A DNA stretch of 64,000 nt from Mucilaginibacter gracilis (GCF_003633615.1 NZ_RBKU01000001.1:2852001-2916000); one strand, 5' to 3'; shown: positions 8,077-16,781, counted from the first letter of the stretch. Numbers and translations are program-made. Notes: a model not told the origin generated them from the sequence alone.

Positions 8077-8595
8077 TTAGTTTCCTGCCTCGTTTTTTCG
8101 TTCTCTAAATTGTTTCAGTATCTCGTCCTGAAAGTCTTTTTCGCTTTTGTAAATCAGGCTTACTTTTTCTGGAGGCAATATTTTCATAAACTCGTTAGCA
8201 TAACGCCGTTTTATGTTGGTTTTTTTATCTTCTAATAATAATTCGTTTAAAACCTGGTCTTTGCCATTAGTTTGCGATGGCGAGTTATTAAGGCGTATCT
8301 GCTTTTGCACGGCAAACATTTCTTCCTGATACTCATTGTATAATGGCCAAAACTTGCTGGATTGTTCGGGTGTTAAATCGAGCTTTTTGGTAATATATGC
8401 AGTTTTAATCAATTTTACCCTGTTAAGCGCATTGGGTACATTATTGCCTCGGTTTGGCTTATCGGCCCGGTTTTCTTTTGGTACTTCCCTGCGTTGTTGT
8501 TGCAGCCGGTGATCTTCGCGTGGTGGCGTATCTCCCGCCTGACCGTAAACCGCCAAACTAACAAAAAATGAAAATATAACAGTTAGGTAACGCAT
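8077..8595 (-). CDS. Periplasmic Spy/CpxP-like protein of an ECF-sigma operon
   Basis: This 172-residue protein has a signal peptide (MRYLTVIFSFFVSLAVYGQA) and a highly charged linker rich in Arg, Asn and Pro. The helical core has the Spy/CpxP-like pattern: TAYITKKLDLTPEQSSKFWP, then LYNEYQEEMFAVQKQIRL and PPEKVSLIYKSEKDFQDEIL. Proteins of this layout are often labelled sensors of ECF-type sigma factors in Bacteroidota. It is the last gene of a three-gene unit with the sigma factor (9574) and the repeat-containing membrane protein (8621), 25 bp from the latter, and is followed by a strong terminator. An envelope-stress-sensing or chaperone role is plausible but inferred. Confidence 0.75.
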   Translation of the reverse strand: MRYLTVIFSFFVSLAVYGQAGDTPPREDHRLQQQRREVPKENRADKPNRGNNVPNALNRVKLIKTAYITKKLDLTPEQSSKFWPLYNEYQEEMFAVQKQIRLNNSPSQTNGKDQVLNELLLEDKKTNIKRRYANEFMKILPPEKVSLIYKSEKDFQDEILKQFRERKNEAGN

Positions 8596-8620
8596 TAGTG
8601 TGTGTTAATTATACCAATAT

Positions 8621-9529
8621 TTAATTTAATACGTCCGTGGTGCTATCATCAGCATCGGCAGTTGAAATAGCAGTTAAACTATTAGGATCTGCATTTTCCA
8701 TAATGGTAGAAGCATCGCCGTTGAGTTCCAAATAATTTTCCATATCCGACTTTGAAATTTTGGATAACGCTTTATGCAAGTCCGACCGGTTATGTATCGC
8801 TGTATCATTAAACTCGCTGGTTAAAACAGCGGCTCCTACAATCAACGAAAAGCACGCCGCCGAAGCATACTTAAACGCGGTTGTGGTCCAAAGCTTACGT
8901 ACTATAGCAGTGCCTGTTGGTGCCGGTGCCGATACATTGATGGTGTTTTGTATTATACGGGCCTCTAAGCCTTCAAAATATGCCTCCGGAACTATAAAAC
9001 CTTTTTCGTTATCTGCAAATTGTTCAACGGCTAAACGGCTTTCAATATTGCCCGTAAGTTGCTCAAAATAACCTTCCGGAATGTTAAAACCAGCTTCGGA
9101 ATTTAAAAGTTCGTCAACAGCTATGCGGCTTTCTATATCACCGGTAAGCTGGTCAAAATAGTTTTCCGGAACGGTAAAGCCAGGGCTTTTATTTAATAAT
9201 TCATCAACCGCAATGCGGCTCTCAATATTGCCTGTAAGCTGCTCAAAATAACCTTCCGGAATGGTAAAACCTTTGCCGTTATTTAAAACCTCATCAATGC
9301 CTATCCGGCTATTAATGTTTTGTGTTAATTCATCAAAATAATTTGCGGGCAAAACAAAGCCATCCTGCGGATAGGCTTGTTTTAACTGTGCTAATTTAAT
9401 TTCATCCATTATACGCCCCTCCATTTCCTCAAAATAGTTAGCCGGTACCTTAAAAGCATTAACAGCACTAAGCTGTTTTAGCATAGGGTACTCATTTAAC
9501 CATTCCATATTTTCTCTCTCTTCACTCAT
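8621..9529 (-). CDS. Repeat-containing single-pass membrane protein, candidate anti-sigma factor
   Basis: This 302-residue protein lies 44 bp downstream of the ECF sigma gene, in the place where an anti-sigma factor is expected. Residues 57-176 are four consecutive 30-residue repeats of the form GF-[TNV]-[IVL]-P-x-x-YF-[ED]-[QE]-L-T. Degenerate copies lie on both sides (AFKVPANYFEEM near 25 and GFIVPEAYFEGL near 177). One membrane helix follows at about 218-236 (AFKYASAACFSLIVGAAVL), then an acidic C-terminal region of about 65 residues that should be periplasmic. The repeated YFE-L helices would lie in the cytoplasm and could wrap or titrate the sigma factor. It has no recognisable zinc-type anti-sigma motif, so the role rests on position and topology. 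Confidence 0.7.
   Translation of the reverse strand: MSEERENMEWLNEYPMLKQLSAVNAFKVPANYFEEMEGRIMDEIKLAQLKQAYPQDGFVLPANYFDELTQNINSRIGIDEVLNNGKGFTIPEGYFEQLTGNIESRIAVDELLNKSPGFTVPENYFDQLTGDIESRIAVDELLNSEAGFNIPEGYFEQLTGNIESRLAVEQFADNEKGFIVPEAYFEGLEARIIQNTINVSAPAPTGTAIVRKLWTTTAFKYASAACFSLIVGAAVLTSEFNDTAIHNRSDLHKALSKISKSDMENYLELNGDASTIMENADPNSLTAISTADADDSTTDVLN
9002..9361 (-). repeat. Four tandem 90-bp coding repeats
   Basis: These are the DNA counterpart of the four 30-residue units in the 8621-9529 protein. Segments such as IESRIAVDELLN recur almost unchanged while the linkers differ, which indicates duplication within the gene followed by divergence. Copy number could vary between strains by recombination. 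Confidence 0.8.
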
Positions 9530-9573
9530 TACCAGGGTATAGATGTTTTTTTTGGCAAAAGGTTTAATCTAAA

Positions 9574-10128
9574 TTAGTCTTCTGCTAATAAAAATGCTTC
9601 AATTTTTTTCACTGCCAAATGAAACGACGATTTGAGTGCGCCAACGCTTGTTCCCAGCACTTCCGACATTTCTTCATACTTCATTTCGTCATAATATTTC
9701 ATATTAAAAACGAGTTTTTGTTTTTCGGGAAGCGTTAATAATGCCTTTTGTAATTTAAGCTGTGCCTTGTCGCCATCAAAGTAACTCGAATCGGCTAACG
9801 ATTCGGCAAGTTCGTGCGATACATCATCAAGCGGAATGTTATTTTTTAACTTTTTACGGTTTAAAAAAGTAATACATTCGTTAGTGGCAATACGGTACAT
9901 CCAGGTGTAAAGTTGGGCGTCGCTGCGGAAACCTAGCAGGCTTTTCCATACTTTAATAAAAACATCCTGAACAAGATCGTCGGCATCGTCGTGGTTAACT
10001 ACCATGCGGCGGATGTGCCAATATATTTTTTGCTGATATTTTTTGAGCAACAGGTTAAATGCCTCGTTCCGTGTTCTCTCATCCTGGAATTTTTCCAGTA
10101 TAACTGCATCATCAACCTGGTTAGACAT
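9574..10128 (-). CDS. ECF-type RNA polymerase sigma factor
   Basis: This 184-residue protein has the two sigma-70 regions of ECF factors. Region 2 contains VVNHDDADDLVQDVFIKVWK and LYTWMYRIATNECITFLNRK. Region 4 contains LPEKQKLVFNMKYYDEMKYE and MSEVLGTSVGALKSSFHLAV, the recognition helix for the -35 element. It heads an operon with the membrane repeat protein (8621) and the Spy-like periplasmic protein (8077). The likely circuit is a membrane-tethered regulator that releases the sigma factor on an envelope signal. A TATATTTG -7 element lies about 50 bp upstream. The region-4-containing C-terminus is complete. Confidence 0.93.
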   Translation of the reverse strand: MSNQVDDAVILEKFQDERTRNEAFNLLLKKYQQKIYWHIRRMVVNHDDADDLVQDVFIKVWKSLLGFRSDAQLYTWMYRIATNECITFLNRKKLKNNIPLDDVSHELAESLADSSYFDGDKAQLKLQKALLTLPEKQKLVFNMKYYDEMKYEEMSEVLGTSVGALKSSFHLAVKKIEAFLLAED

Positions 10129-10175
10129 GTAATTTTGTTGGTTTTTTTAAACGCTATCAAAGCTTTTGTAACACA

Positions 10176-10204
10176 CAAATATAATAATGTTATCTGCTTT
10201 GCAA
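10176..10204 (-). promoter_or_regulatory. Predicted housekeeping promoter of the ECF operon
   Basis: On the minus strand, TATATTTG (10176-10183) matches the Bacteroidota -7 consensus TAnnTTTG. A TTG (10202-10204) lies 18 bp further upstream in the -33 position. It faces the sigma-factor gene starting at 10128. Confidence 0.55.
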
Positions 10205-10320
10205 TAGCTTTTTAATTTGCCAATTAAAGTAAAAACTTTAATGCAGCGTCAATAGTTTATCTCAATATAATCAGATTATCTACATATTGTTTGGCTAAAT
10301 TTAACAATTAAAATAAAATT

Positions 10321-10743
10321 ATGTGGTGGATATACGCTTTGCTCTCGGCTTTTTTTGCGGCCCTTGTGGCTATTTTTGCTAAAATAGGTATTAAAGGGGT
10401 TGATACCGACCTGGCTACCGCAATACGCACCGTTGTTATTTTGTTTTTGGCCTGGGCCATAGTTTTGGTAAAGGGCGGCGAACATGCCATAGGCAACCTT
10501 ACCAAACAAAACTGGACTTTTTTGATCCTCTCGGGCTGTGCCACCGGCTTATCATGGATATTTTATTTTAAGGCATTGCAACTGGGGAAGGTATCGCAGG
10601 TTGCACCGATAGATAAATTAAGCGTTGCCCTGGCCATTTTATTATCTGTTTTGTTTTTAGGCGAAAGCTTAACCTGGAAATCGGCAATTGGTGCCGCAAT
10701 GATAGTTGGTGGCACTTTTGTACTGATTTATAACAATGACTGA
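10321..10743 (+). CDS. EamA/DMT-family small transporter
   Basis: This 140-residue protein has four or five predicted membrane helices, including MWWIYALLSAFFAALVAIFA, FLILSGCATGLSWIFYFKAL and AIGAAMIVGGTFVLIYN. Its layout is a single EamA domain (half the size of the ten-helix drug/metabolite transporters). It contains the family-typical GKVSQVAPIDKLSVALAILL segment. Single-domain members work as dimers. The substrate is unknown. It converges on the peroxiredoxin gene, with an octamer-based hairpin in the gap. Confidence 0.88.
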   Translation: MWWIYALLSAFFAALVAIFAKIGIKGVDTDLATAIRTVVILFLAWAIVLVKGGEHAIGNLTKQNWTFLILSGCATGLSWIFYFKALQLGKVSQVAPIDKLSVALAILLSVLFLGESLTWKSAIGAAMIVGGTFVLIYNND

Positions 10744-10821
10744 ATGAATGAAGGATTGAGTGATTGAATGGAAAAGCCAATCAAAAACATTCAATCCTTC
10801 AATCACTCAATCCTTCAATCA
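10741..10821. repeat. Octamer-period inverted repeat between convergent genes
   Basis: The arms GAAGGATTGAGTGATTGAA (10750-10768) and its exact complement (10798-10816) pair perfectly over 19 bp and continue with mismatches. Both arms have an 8-bp period of the form GANNGATT/AATCNNTC. The element fills the whole gap between the convergent EamA and peroxiredoxin genes and could act as a bidirectional terminator. It is the octamer version of the heptamer elements elsewhere in the window. Confidence 0.8.
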
Positions 10822-11283
10822 TTAACTTAACAGATCTAATATCTGCTGCGACGAGTTTTTGGTGTCAACCTTACTAATTACATTTTTAATGATGCCATCG
10901 GGGCCAATTAAAAACGTGGTACGGGCGGTACCCATATAGGTTTTACCGTACATGCTTTTTTCAACCCAAACACCATAGGCTTCAACCACGGTTTTATCAT
11001 GGTCGGCAATGAGGGCGAAGGGCAGATTGTATTTGCTTTCGAATTTTTTGTGCGATTTTTCGTCGTCGGTACTAACACCAATAACCTCAAAACCCTGCGA
11101 TAAAAGCGATTGGTAATTATCCCTGAAGCTGCATGCTTCGGCGGTGCAGCCTGGGGTATCATCTTTAGGGTAAAAATAGAGTATCACATTTTTGCCCAGG
11201 TAATTTGATAGCGAAATGGTTTCGCCATTTTGGTTGTTTGCAGTAAAATCGGGGGCTTTGTCGCCTTCTTTTAAAATTGCCAT
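10822..11283 (-). CDS. bcp: Thioredoxin-dependent peroxiredoxin, BCP/PrxQ family
   Basis: This 153-residue protein reduces hydrogen peroxide and organic hydroperoxides with electrons from thioredoxin. The peroxidatic Cys46 lies in YPKDDTPGCTAEACSFRD and the resolving Cys51 is five residues on, the PrxQ-type arrangement. The N-terminal EGDKAPDFTANNQNGE and the central VIGVSTDDEKSHKKFESKYN are typical. The start codon overlaps the stop codon of the M23 peptidase gene (TAATG), so the two are translationally coupled. The three-gene run FAH-hydrolase, M23 peptidase, bcp appears to be one operon. Confidence 0.96.
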   Translation of the reverse strand: MAILKEGDKAPDFTANNQNGETISLSNYLGKNVILYFYPKDDTPGCTAEACSFRDNYQSLLSQGFEVIGVSTDDEKSHKKFESKYNLPFALIADHDKTVVEAYGVWVEKSMYGKTYMGTARTTFLIGPDGIIKNVISKVDTKNSSQQILDLLS

Positions 11284-13013
11284 TATCGGTAAAAATTAGC
11301 GGTGAATAGTGAAAGGTTGTCTTTGTTATCAGCAACAGCTAAAGTAAACACATGTTTGCCGGGCTTTACATTTTCGTCAAAGGTATAGCTTAAAATTTTG
11401 GTTTTATAATCCAGTTCCATTAAAACCCAATGCCCGTCTACCTTGCCGTTGTACGATTTTATGCCCGATAAATTATCGCTCATTTTTAACGATATGGTTT
11501 TAGCTGCTGCCATATTTTTGCCATTGGTAATGTTAAGCGGGTAAATAACGGGCGCCACGGTATCAATCCGCACAAAAAAATCGCCGAAGCCTTTACAATG
11601 CGCCTTAATAAAGCCGCCTTCGTACAGGCCGCCTTCGTACAGGCCGCCTTCCGAGCCACCGGCTGTATTTACAATTACAGCTTTATTAGCCAGTGCGCCA
11701 ATGTTACTATCGGGCTTAATCCAAAGTTCAAAGCTATCATGAATGGGCGTAAAGCGGTTATGTATGCGATAGGTGGCTGAATATGCGCCGGGATGCCGGG
11801 GCAGCACAGCGTAATTAAAATACAAATCGTCGTAAAGGTTGCCTTGCGGGATAATTACGCGTGCCTTATCAAAACTAAAATCGTTCTGCTGGTTGTATTT
11901 AAACAATACCCCCGGTGGTTTTTGGGATGATGGCGGCTCGGCTGGTTTTGATTTTACCTTAAATTTTAAAGTTGATGTATTGCCCGCAACATCTTTAACT
12001 ACGTATTCAATGTTGTGTATTGCATCATCATTAAAAGTTATAATGCCCCTGTTTACCTGTTGCGGATAAACCGATATTTTATTGCCCGGCAAAATAAAAC
12101 TCTTTTGTATTTCGCGGCCCGTTGCTAAAAATGCGGGAAAATCAATATGGGCATTAATGGCATGGGTTTGATCGAACGCAAAACGCTCTACGGCAAAGGT
12201 ATATATCAACTTATCGTCAACTTTTAGCTGGATAGAATAAACGCCGTTTTTATTCATGGAGGTGCTGTTACGGTCGGTAGCCATAATGCCGAAACCAATA
12301 TCGCCGCTTAGGTTAATCACCGAAGATTTTAACAAACGATACGCAGCACCCGAACCTGCAACCGGATAAAACTCCTTAGCTGTTTTTTCGCTAAAAGGTA
12401 ATCCGTTTAAATGGTAGGCGTATAAGCCGCTAATAGTTGGCGGTATTTTATCCGGAATGGATAAACCAAAAAGTTGCGGGTTAATAGTTTGCTCGGTGAT
12501 GGCATCCCTGATCTCGAAATGAACATGCGGCCCTGCCGATGCGCCCGCATTGCCCGACCAGGCAAATACCTGCCCCTTTATAAAATTTTGCTGAAAAGGA
12601 AGCAACGTAATATCGGCCTCATAGGTTTGGTGTTCGTACTGGTAATCGTGTACAATTTTGGCAAGTTCGGGTGCCAAACGTTCCAGGTGCCCGTAAACGG
12701 TGGTAAAGCCGTTGGGGTGGGTAATGTAAACCGCGCGGCCAAAGCCACCGTATTGAATGCGCAGCCTTGATATGTAACCATCAAAAGCTGCATGCACTGG
12801 GTAGCCTGTACGCTGGTTGGTTTTAAAATCGAGCCCGGAGTGGAAGTGGTTAGATCGCAATTCGCCAAAGGTACCCGCCGTAGTAGGGGGCAAGTCTAAA
12901 GGGTAACGAAAAAAATCTTTGGGATAGGTATGAGTTTGCACAATATCCTGTGCGCAGGTACTCACGGCAATGCCAATTGAAAAAAGGAAGATGAGATGGT
13001 ATTTTAGGATCAC
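11283..13013 (-). CDS. M23-family zinc metallopeptidase, exported
   Basis: This 576-residue protein has an N-terminal signal peptide (MILKYHLIFLFSIGIAVSTC). The LytM/M23 domain covers about residues 35-190. Zinc ligands are visible as HFHSGLDFK (His58, Asp62) and GPHVHFEI (His163, His165), so the catalytic site is complete. The C-terminal two thirds contain beta-rich, immunoglobulin-like segments, for example IIPQGNLYDDLYFNYAV and NLSGIKSYNGKVDGHWVLME. It should cut peptidoglycan cross-links or act as an envelope peptidase. An oddity is a short tandem coding repeat, LYEGG (11613-11655). The start overlaps the stop of the FAH-hydrolase gene by 4 bp (ATGA). Confidence 0.9.
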   Translation of the reverse strand: MILKYHLIFLFSIGIAVSTCAQDIVQTHTYPKDFFRYPLDLPPTTAGTFGELRSNHFHSGLDFKTNQRTGYPVHAAFDGYISRLRIQYGGFGRAVYITHPNGFTTVYGHLERLAPELAKIVHDYQYEHQTYEADITLLPFQQNFIKGQVFAWSGNAGASAGPHVHFEIRDAITEQTINPQLFGLSIPDKIPPTISGLYAYHLNGLPFSEKTAKEFYPVAGSGAAYRLLKSSVINLSGDIGFGIMATDRNSTSMNKNGVYSIQLKVDDKLIYTFAVERFAFDQTHAINAHIDFPAFLATGREIQKSFILPGNKISVYPQQVNRGIITFNDDAIHNIEYVVKDVAGNTSTLKFKVKSKPAEPPSSQKPPGVLFKYNQQNDFSFDKARVIIPQGNLYDDLYFNYAVLPRHPGAYSATYRIHNRFTPIHDSFELWIKPDSNIGALANKAVIVNTAGGSEGGLYEGGLYEGGFIKAHCKGFGDFFVRIDTVAPVIYPLNITNGKNMAAAKTISLKMSDNLSGIKSYNGKVDGHWVLMELDYKTKILSYTFDENVKPGKHVFTLAVADNKDNLSLFTANFYR

Positions 13014-13621
13014 TTTATATAAAAGTCAAGTAGTTTTTCGTTTTCCAGATAGCCTTCCAGGTGGTCGCCTATACTTACTTTTGATACGCCCGGAGGTGTG
13101 CCGGTAAATATCAGGTCGCCCTTTTTTAAAGTGATGTATCCCGAAACAAATGCGATAATGCGCTCGAACGAGAAAAGCAAATCATGAGTGCTGCCCTTTT
13201 GCCTAACCTGCCCGTTAATGTCAAGATGGAAGTTGAGATTGTACATATCGGTAAAGTTTGATTTGGGTACAAAATTACTTACCGGTGCCGAGTTATCAAA
13301 CGCTTTGGCTAATTCCCAGGGCAGCCCCTTTTCTTTATGCCGGCTTTGAATGTCGCGCGCAGTAAAATCAATACCCAAAGCAATTTCGTCAAAATAGGCC
13401 GATGCAAATTTTTCGCTGATGCTTTTACCTTCCTTGCATATTTTAAGCACAATCTCAATCTCGTGATGTACATCTTCCGAAAAATCAGGATGATAAAAAG
13501 GCTTATTATCTTTTAACAGTGCGGTATCCGGTTTCATAAAAATTACCGGTATGCTGGGTATGGGGTTGTTTAATTCTTTGGCGTGTTCGGCGTAATTGCG
13601 TCCTATGGCTATTATTTTCAT
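13010..13621 (-). CDS. Fumarylacetoacetate hydrolase-family protein
   Basis: This 203-residue protein matches the short FAH family (acylpyruvase/oxaloacetate tautomerase type, like human FAHD1). The opening MKIIAIGRNYAEHAKEL and FMKPDTALL, the metal ligands in the HEIEIVLKI stretch (His-x-Glu-x-Glu) and GIDFTARDIQSRHKEKGLPW are characteristic. The C-terminus has GDLIFTGTPPGVSKVSIGD. It is a cytosolic magnesium enzyme acting on short 2-oxo-4-keto acids; the exact substrate is not clear. It is the first gene of the operon leading into the M23 peptidase and bcp. Confidence 0.93.
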   Translation of the reverse strand: MKIIAIGRNYAEHAKELNNPIPSIPVIFMKPDTALLKDNKPFYHPDFSEDVHHEIEIVLKICKEGKSISEKFASAYFDEIALGIDFTARDIQSRHKEKGLPWELAKAFDNSAPVSNFVPKSNFTDMYNLNFHLDINGQVRQKGSTHDLLFSFERIIAFVSGYITLKKGDLIFTGTPPGVSKVSIGDHLEGYLENEKLLDFYIK

Positions 13622-13658
13622 GCGTTTTGCAAAAAGTTACAGCCAAAGCTAAAAAAAT

Positions 13659-13692
13659 TAAAGGGCCTATGTTAATTAACGGGCGGCCTTTG
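13659..13692 (-). terminator. Terminator after the T9SS-sorted protein gene
   Basis: The complementary arms AAAGGGCC and GGCCTTT (one bulge) enclose an AT-rich loop. On the minus strand they are followed by a T-rich run ending near 13650. It lies about 15 bp after the stop at 13706. Confidence 0.65.
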
Positions 13693-13705
13693 TATAAAAT
13701 GTTTA

Positions 13706-14233
13706 TTACAGTATGGATATTCTTTTGATAACCGACTCGCTGCCAACTACCATCCTCACAAAATAAAAACCGCTGGATAGTTTGTTGTTGAGGTTAAAGG
13801 TAAATTTTTGTTCGCCCGGATCAACCCTTTGCGAAAAAAGGGTAATTACTTCGTTGCCGAGTACGTCCATTATTTTTATGCTTACGTTGCTGTTTTTGGT
13901 AACGTAATAGCGCAGGTTTATCTGGTCGGTAATAGGGTTTGGGAAAACCTGTACATTGGTTAAAAGCTTATCCTGGTCAAATTTGTTTAACGAATTGCGG
14001 TTAATTAAGCTATTGCCGCCGTAAACAGTAACCCCGGGTTTTAACGGCGGCAGGGGTATTTTAATGCCGTTTTTGAGATATGATTTATCGTTTTTATTTG
14101 TAAATACTTTGACTAATTTCGTCGTGTCGGATTTTCGGGGTATTTTACCGTCGGCAAGGGCATTATTCATGCATATCGCTAATGCGATAAACATCAATAA
14201 TGAGCATGTAAAGCGGTAAAAACGTGTCATCAA
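13706..14233 (-). CDS. Secreted protein with type IX sorting domain
   Basis: This 175-residue protein has a signal peptide (FTCSLLMFIALAICMNNALA) and a C-terminal T9SS type A sorting domain over about residues 95-175. Visible features are VFPNPITDQINLRYYV, IKIMDVLGNEVITL, and the closing GFYFVRMVVGSESVIKRISI. The N-terminal region is short and mostly low complexity, with no enzymatic domain, so almost the whole mature protein is the sorting domain. It should be carried across the outer membrane by the type IX system and perhaps anchored at the surface. The presence of this domain is one of the best markers that the host belongs to Bacteroidota. Confidence 0.85.
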   Translation of the reverse strand: MMTRFYRFTCSLLMFIALAICMNNALADGKIPRKSDTTKLVKVFTNKNDKSYLKNGIKIPLPPLKPGVTVYGGNSLINRNSLNKFDQDKLLTNVQVFPNPITDQINLRYYVTKNSNVSIKIMDVLGNEVITLFSQRVDPGEQKFTFNLNNKLSSGFYFVRMVVGSESVIKRISIL

Positions 14234-14428
14234 ATACGGGGTAGTTTGGGTTACAAAAGTATAAATAAAACTTGTTTGCGTTTAACTATTATTAATCTGC
14301 ATGTTTTGTTTTAACATTATTTAACATTGTGCATTAATAATGCAATCTATCATACATAAATGGTTTGTTACGTATATATACGCAAAAGAGCTTAAATAGT
14401 TTAATATTATATTATTTTTTTACAATAA

Positions 14429-16393
14429 ATGTCGCATAATAATTTTAGTAAGCTCTCGGCAGCGGGTGTTTTAATAAGCCTGGGTATCATTTATGGCGAT
14501 ATTGGTACCTCGCCATTATACGTATTTACGGCACTGGTGGGTAAAGAAGCCATCAATTCCGATCTGATATTTGGCGGTATATCACTAATATTCTGGACGT
14601 TAACATTGCAAACAACCCTAAAGTATGTGGTTATAACCCTACGGGCAGATAACAAGGGCGAGGGAGGTATTTTTTCCCTGTTTTCGTTAGTGCGCCGAAG
14701 GGCCAAGTGGTTATTGGTACCGGCCGTTGTTGGCGGCTGCGCCCTCCTGGCCGATGGTATAATTACCCCGCCTATTACCGTATCATCAGCCATTGAAGGG
14801 CTGGACGAAATTAGGCCCAATCTGCCAACTACCTATATTGTTGTGGCCATTATCACCTTTTTGTTTTTAATACAAAGGTTTGGTACAAACTTCGTAGGGA
14901 AGGGTTTTGGGCCCATTATGTTTATTTGGTTTACCATGATGGGTGTTTTGGGTGTTATACAAATAGTTCATGTGCCATCTATCATTATGGCGCTAAATCC
15001 CTATTACGCTTACCATTTATTGGCTACAGACCCTAATGCCTTTGTTATTTTGGGTGCTGTATTTTTATGCACCACCGGTGCCGAAGCGCTATATTCGGAT
15101 TTGGGGCATTGTGGCCGCTCAAATATACAGGTGAGCTGGGTTTACGTTAAAACCTGCCTGGTGTTAAACTACCTGGGCCAGGGTGCTTGGCTAATAATGC
15201 AAAAAGGCCAATACCTTACCCATATGGAAGGCACACACGAAGTACACATGAATCCGTTTTTCAAAATTATGCCCGATTGGTTTTTGATATACGGCATAGG
15301 TATTGCAACCGTAGCGGCTATCATTGCCAGCCAGGCCTTAATATCGGGTTCGTTCACGCTCATTGCCGAAGCTGTAAGATTGAACCTTTGGCCCAAATTA
15401 AAAATCATCTATCCATCAAACGAACGTGGGCAGTTATATGTACCCAGCGTTAACTGGTTACTTTGGGCGGGCTGTTTGGTTGTAGTGGGCATATTTCAAC
15501 ACTCAAGCCGTATGGAGGCCGCTTATGGTTTAAGTATCACATTAGCTATGCTAATGACTACCATACTGGTATCTAAATTTTTGAAGGCCAAAAACTTTCC
15601 GTCTTATATCATCTGGATATTTTTAGCGGTTTACATATCAATAGAAGGTACGTTTTTGGCCAGTAACATGGTTAAATTTGCCCACGGTGGCTGGTTTACT
15701 TTAACGGTTGGTGCTATACTGTTCTCCGTTATGTGGTGCTGGCACACGGCGCGCCGCATACGTAACCGCTATGTTAAGTTTATCGAAGTAAGCGATTACT
15801 ATCCTATTATCAAAGAATTGAGCGATGATGAATCGGTGCCTAAATATGCATCGCAACTGGTGTATTTAACGAGTGCTAATTTTGATTCGGAAATAGAATC
15901 GAAAATTATTTACTCTATTTTGCAAAAGCAACCCAAACGTGCCGATGTTTACTGGCTGGTACACGTTAATGTAATGGACGAACCGCATGTACGCGAATAT
16001 GACGTAAATTTTTTAATTCCGAATAAACTGATACGTGTTGATTTTAAATTGGGTTTCCGTGTTGACCAGGGCGTGAATTTATTGTTCCGTAAGGTGGTGG
16101 AAGACCTGGTTAAGAATGGCGAGGTTGATATTACAAGCCGTTACACATCATTAAACAAACATAAAATAGTAGGCGATTTCCGTTTTATTGTGTTGGAGAA
16201 AATTCTGTCGCGGTCGCACAATTTGTCATTGTACGAAAAATCTATCATGAATTATTATTTTCTGCTGAAAAAGGCAAGTTTATCCGAAGAACGCAGTTTT
16301 GGCCTCGACCTAAGTTTTGTTACGGTTGAAAAAGTGCCTTTGTTATTAGCCGACCCGGATAGCGTAGAGCTGAAGAGAAGAATGCGGAGTTAG
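14429..16393 (+). CDS. kup: Kup/Trk-type potassium uptake transporter
   Basis: This 654-residue protein has the KUP/HAK/KT layout. About twelve membrane helices fill residues 10-445 and a soluble C-terminal domain follows. The family signature is GIIYGDIGTSPLYVFTAL near the N-terminus; LADGIITPPITVSSAIEGL and GFGPIMFIWFTMMGVLGVIQ follow. It imports potassium with protons across the inner membrane. It is transcribed alone, ending in a periodic repeat plus a terminator-like hairpin (16394-16447). Confidence 0.96.
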   Translation: MSHNNFSKLSAAGVLISLGIIYGDIGTSPLYVFTALVGKEAINSDLIFGGISLIFWTLTLQTTLKYVVITLRADNKGEGGIFSLFSLVRRRAKWLLVPAVVGGCALLADGIITPPITVSSAIEGLDEIRPNLPTTYIVVAIITFLFLIQRFGTNFVGKGFGPIMFIWFTMMGVLGVIQIVHVPSIIMALNPYYAYHLLATDPNAFVILGAVFLCTTGAEALYSDLGHCGRSNIQVSWVYVKTCLVLNYLGQGAWLIMQKGQYLTHMEGTHEVHMNPFFKIMPDWFLIYGIGIATVAAIIASQALISGSFTLIAEAVRLNLWPKLKIIYPSNERGQLYVPSVNWLLWAGCLVVVGIFQHSSRMEAAYGLSITLAMLMTTILVSKFLKAKNFPSYIIWIFLAVYISIEGTFLASNMVKFAHGGWFTLTVGAILFSVMWCWHTARRIRNRYVKFIEVSDYYPIIKELSDDESVPKYASQLVYLTSANFDSEIESKIIYSILQKQPKRADVYWLVHVNVMDEPHVREYDVNFLIPNKLIRVDFKLGFRVDQGVNLLFRKVVEDLVKNGEVDITSRYTSLNKHKIVGDFRFIVLEKILSRSHNLSLYEKSIMNYYFLLKKASLSEERSFGLDLSFVTVEKVPLLLADPDSVELKRRMRS

Positions 16394-16447
16394 AATCAAG
16401 ATGCAATAATTAAGATACAAGAGCCTGGAGTTTTACTTCGGGCTCTT
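16394..16447 (+). terminator. Heptamer-period stretch followed by a terminator hairpin
   Basis: Directly after the kup stop, AGAATCAAGATGCAATAATT and the next bases repeat with a 7-bp period. A GAGCC...GGCTC stem then follows (16421-16445) with TTTTG after it, giving a plausible intrinsic terminator. Confidence 0.65.
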
Positions 16448-16496
16448 TTGTTTTATGTACCTGTATGGGTAGCTTACATCATTAGTTTCGTGTATA

Positions 16497-16751
16497 TTAC
16501 TTATACCTAATTTTATAAACCAAAATAACGCTGGCAAACAGCATAGTGATAAAGTTTGCTATGGCAACGGGCAAATCGTGCGATAGGATGCCGTAGGTTA
16601 GCCATAAAGCCGTACCCAGCGTAAAAAAGCTATACATAAGCAATGATATGCCCGATGTATCTTTAGTTTGAATGGTTTTAACCGCTTGCGGTAAAAATGA
16701 TACCGTTGTACCAAATGCAGCCATATAACCAATAATAGTTATGTAATTCAT
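16497..16751 (-). CDS. SemiSWEET-type sugar transporter (PQ-loop)
   Basis: This 84-residue protein has three membrane helices and the PQ-loop motif in FGTTVSFLPQAVKTIQTKDT, followed by SGISLLMYSFFTLGTALWLT. These are the hallmarks of bacterial SemiSWEETs, which dimerise to pass sugars such as sucrose or glucose by facilitated diffusion. The length is normal for the family. It lies 30 bp downstream of the APC permease gene on the same strand, so the two may be co-transcribed, though a sugar and amino-acid pairing has no obvious logic. The substrate is not known. Confidence 0.93.
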   Translation of the reverse strand: MNYITIIGYMAAFGTTVSFLPQAVKTIQTKDTSGISLLMYSFFTLGTALWLTYGILSHDLPVAIANFITMLFASVILVYKIRYK

Positions 16752-16781
16752 TTTAATGATAGGTGTTTTTGATGAATGAGC

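Noticed and set aside
9002..9361. Sequence-assembly duplication in the repeat gene
   Set aside because: The four repeats differ at many positions in linkers and codons, so they are old, diverged copies rather than an assembly artefact.
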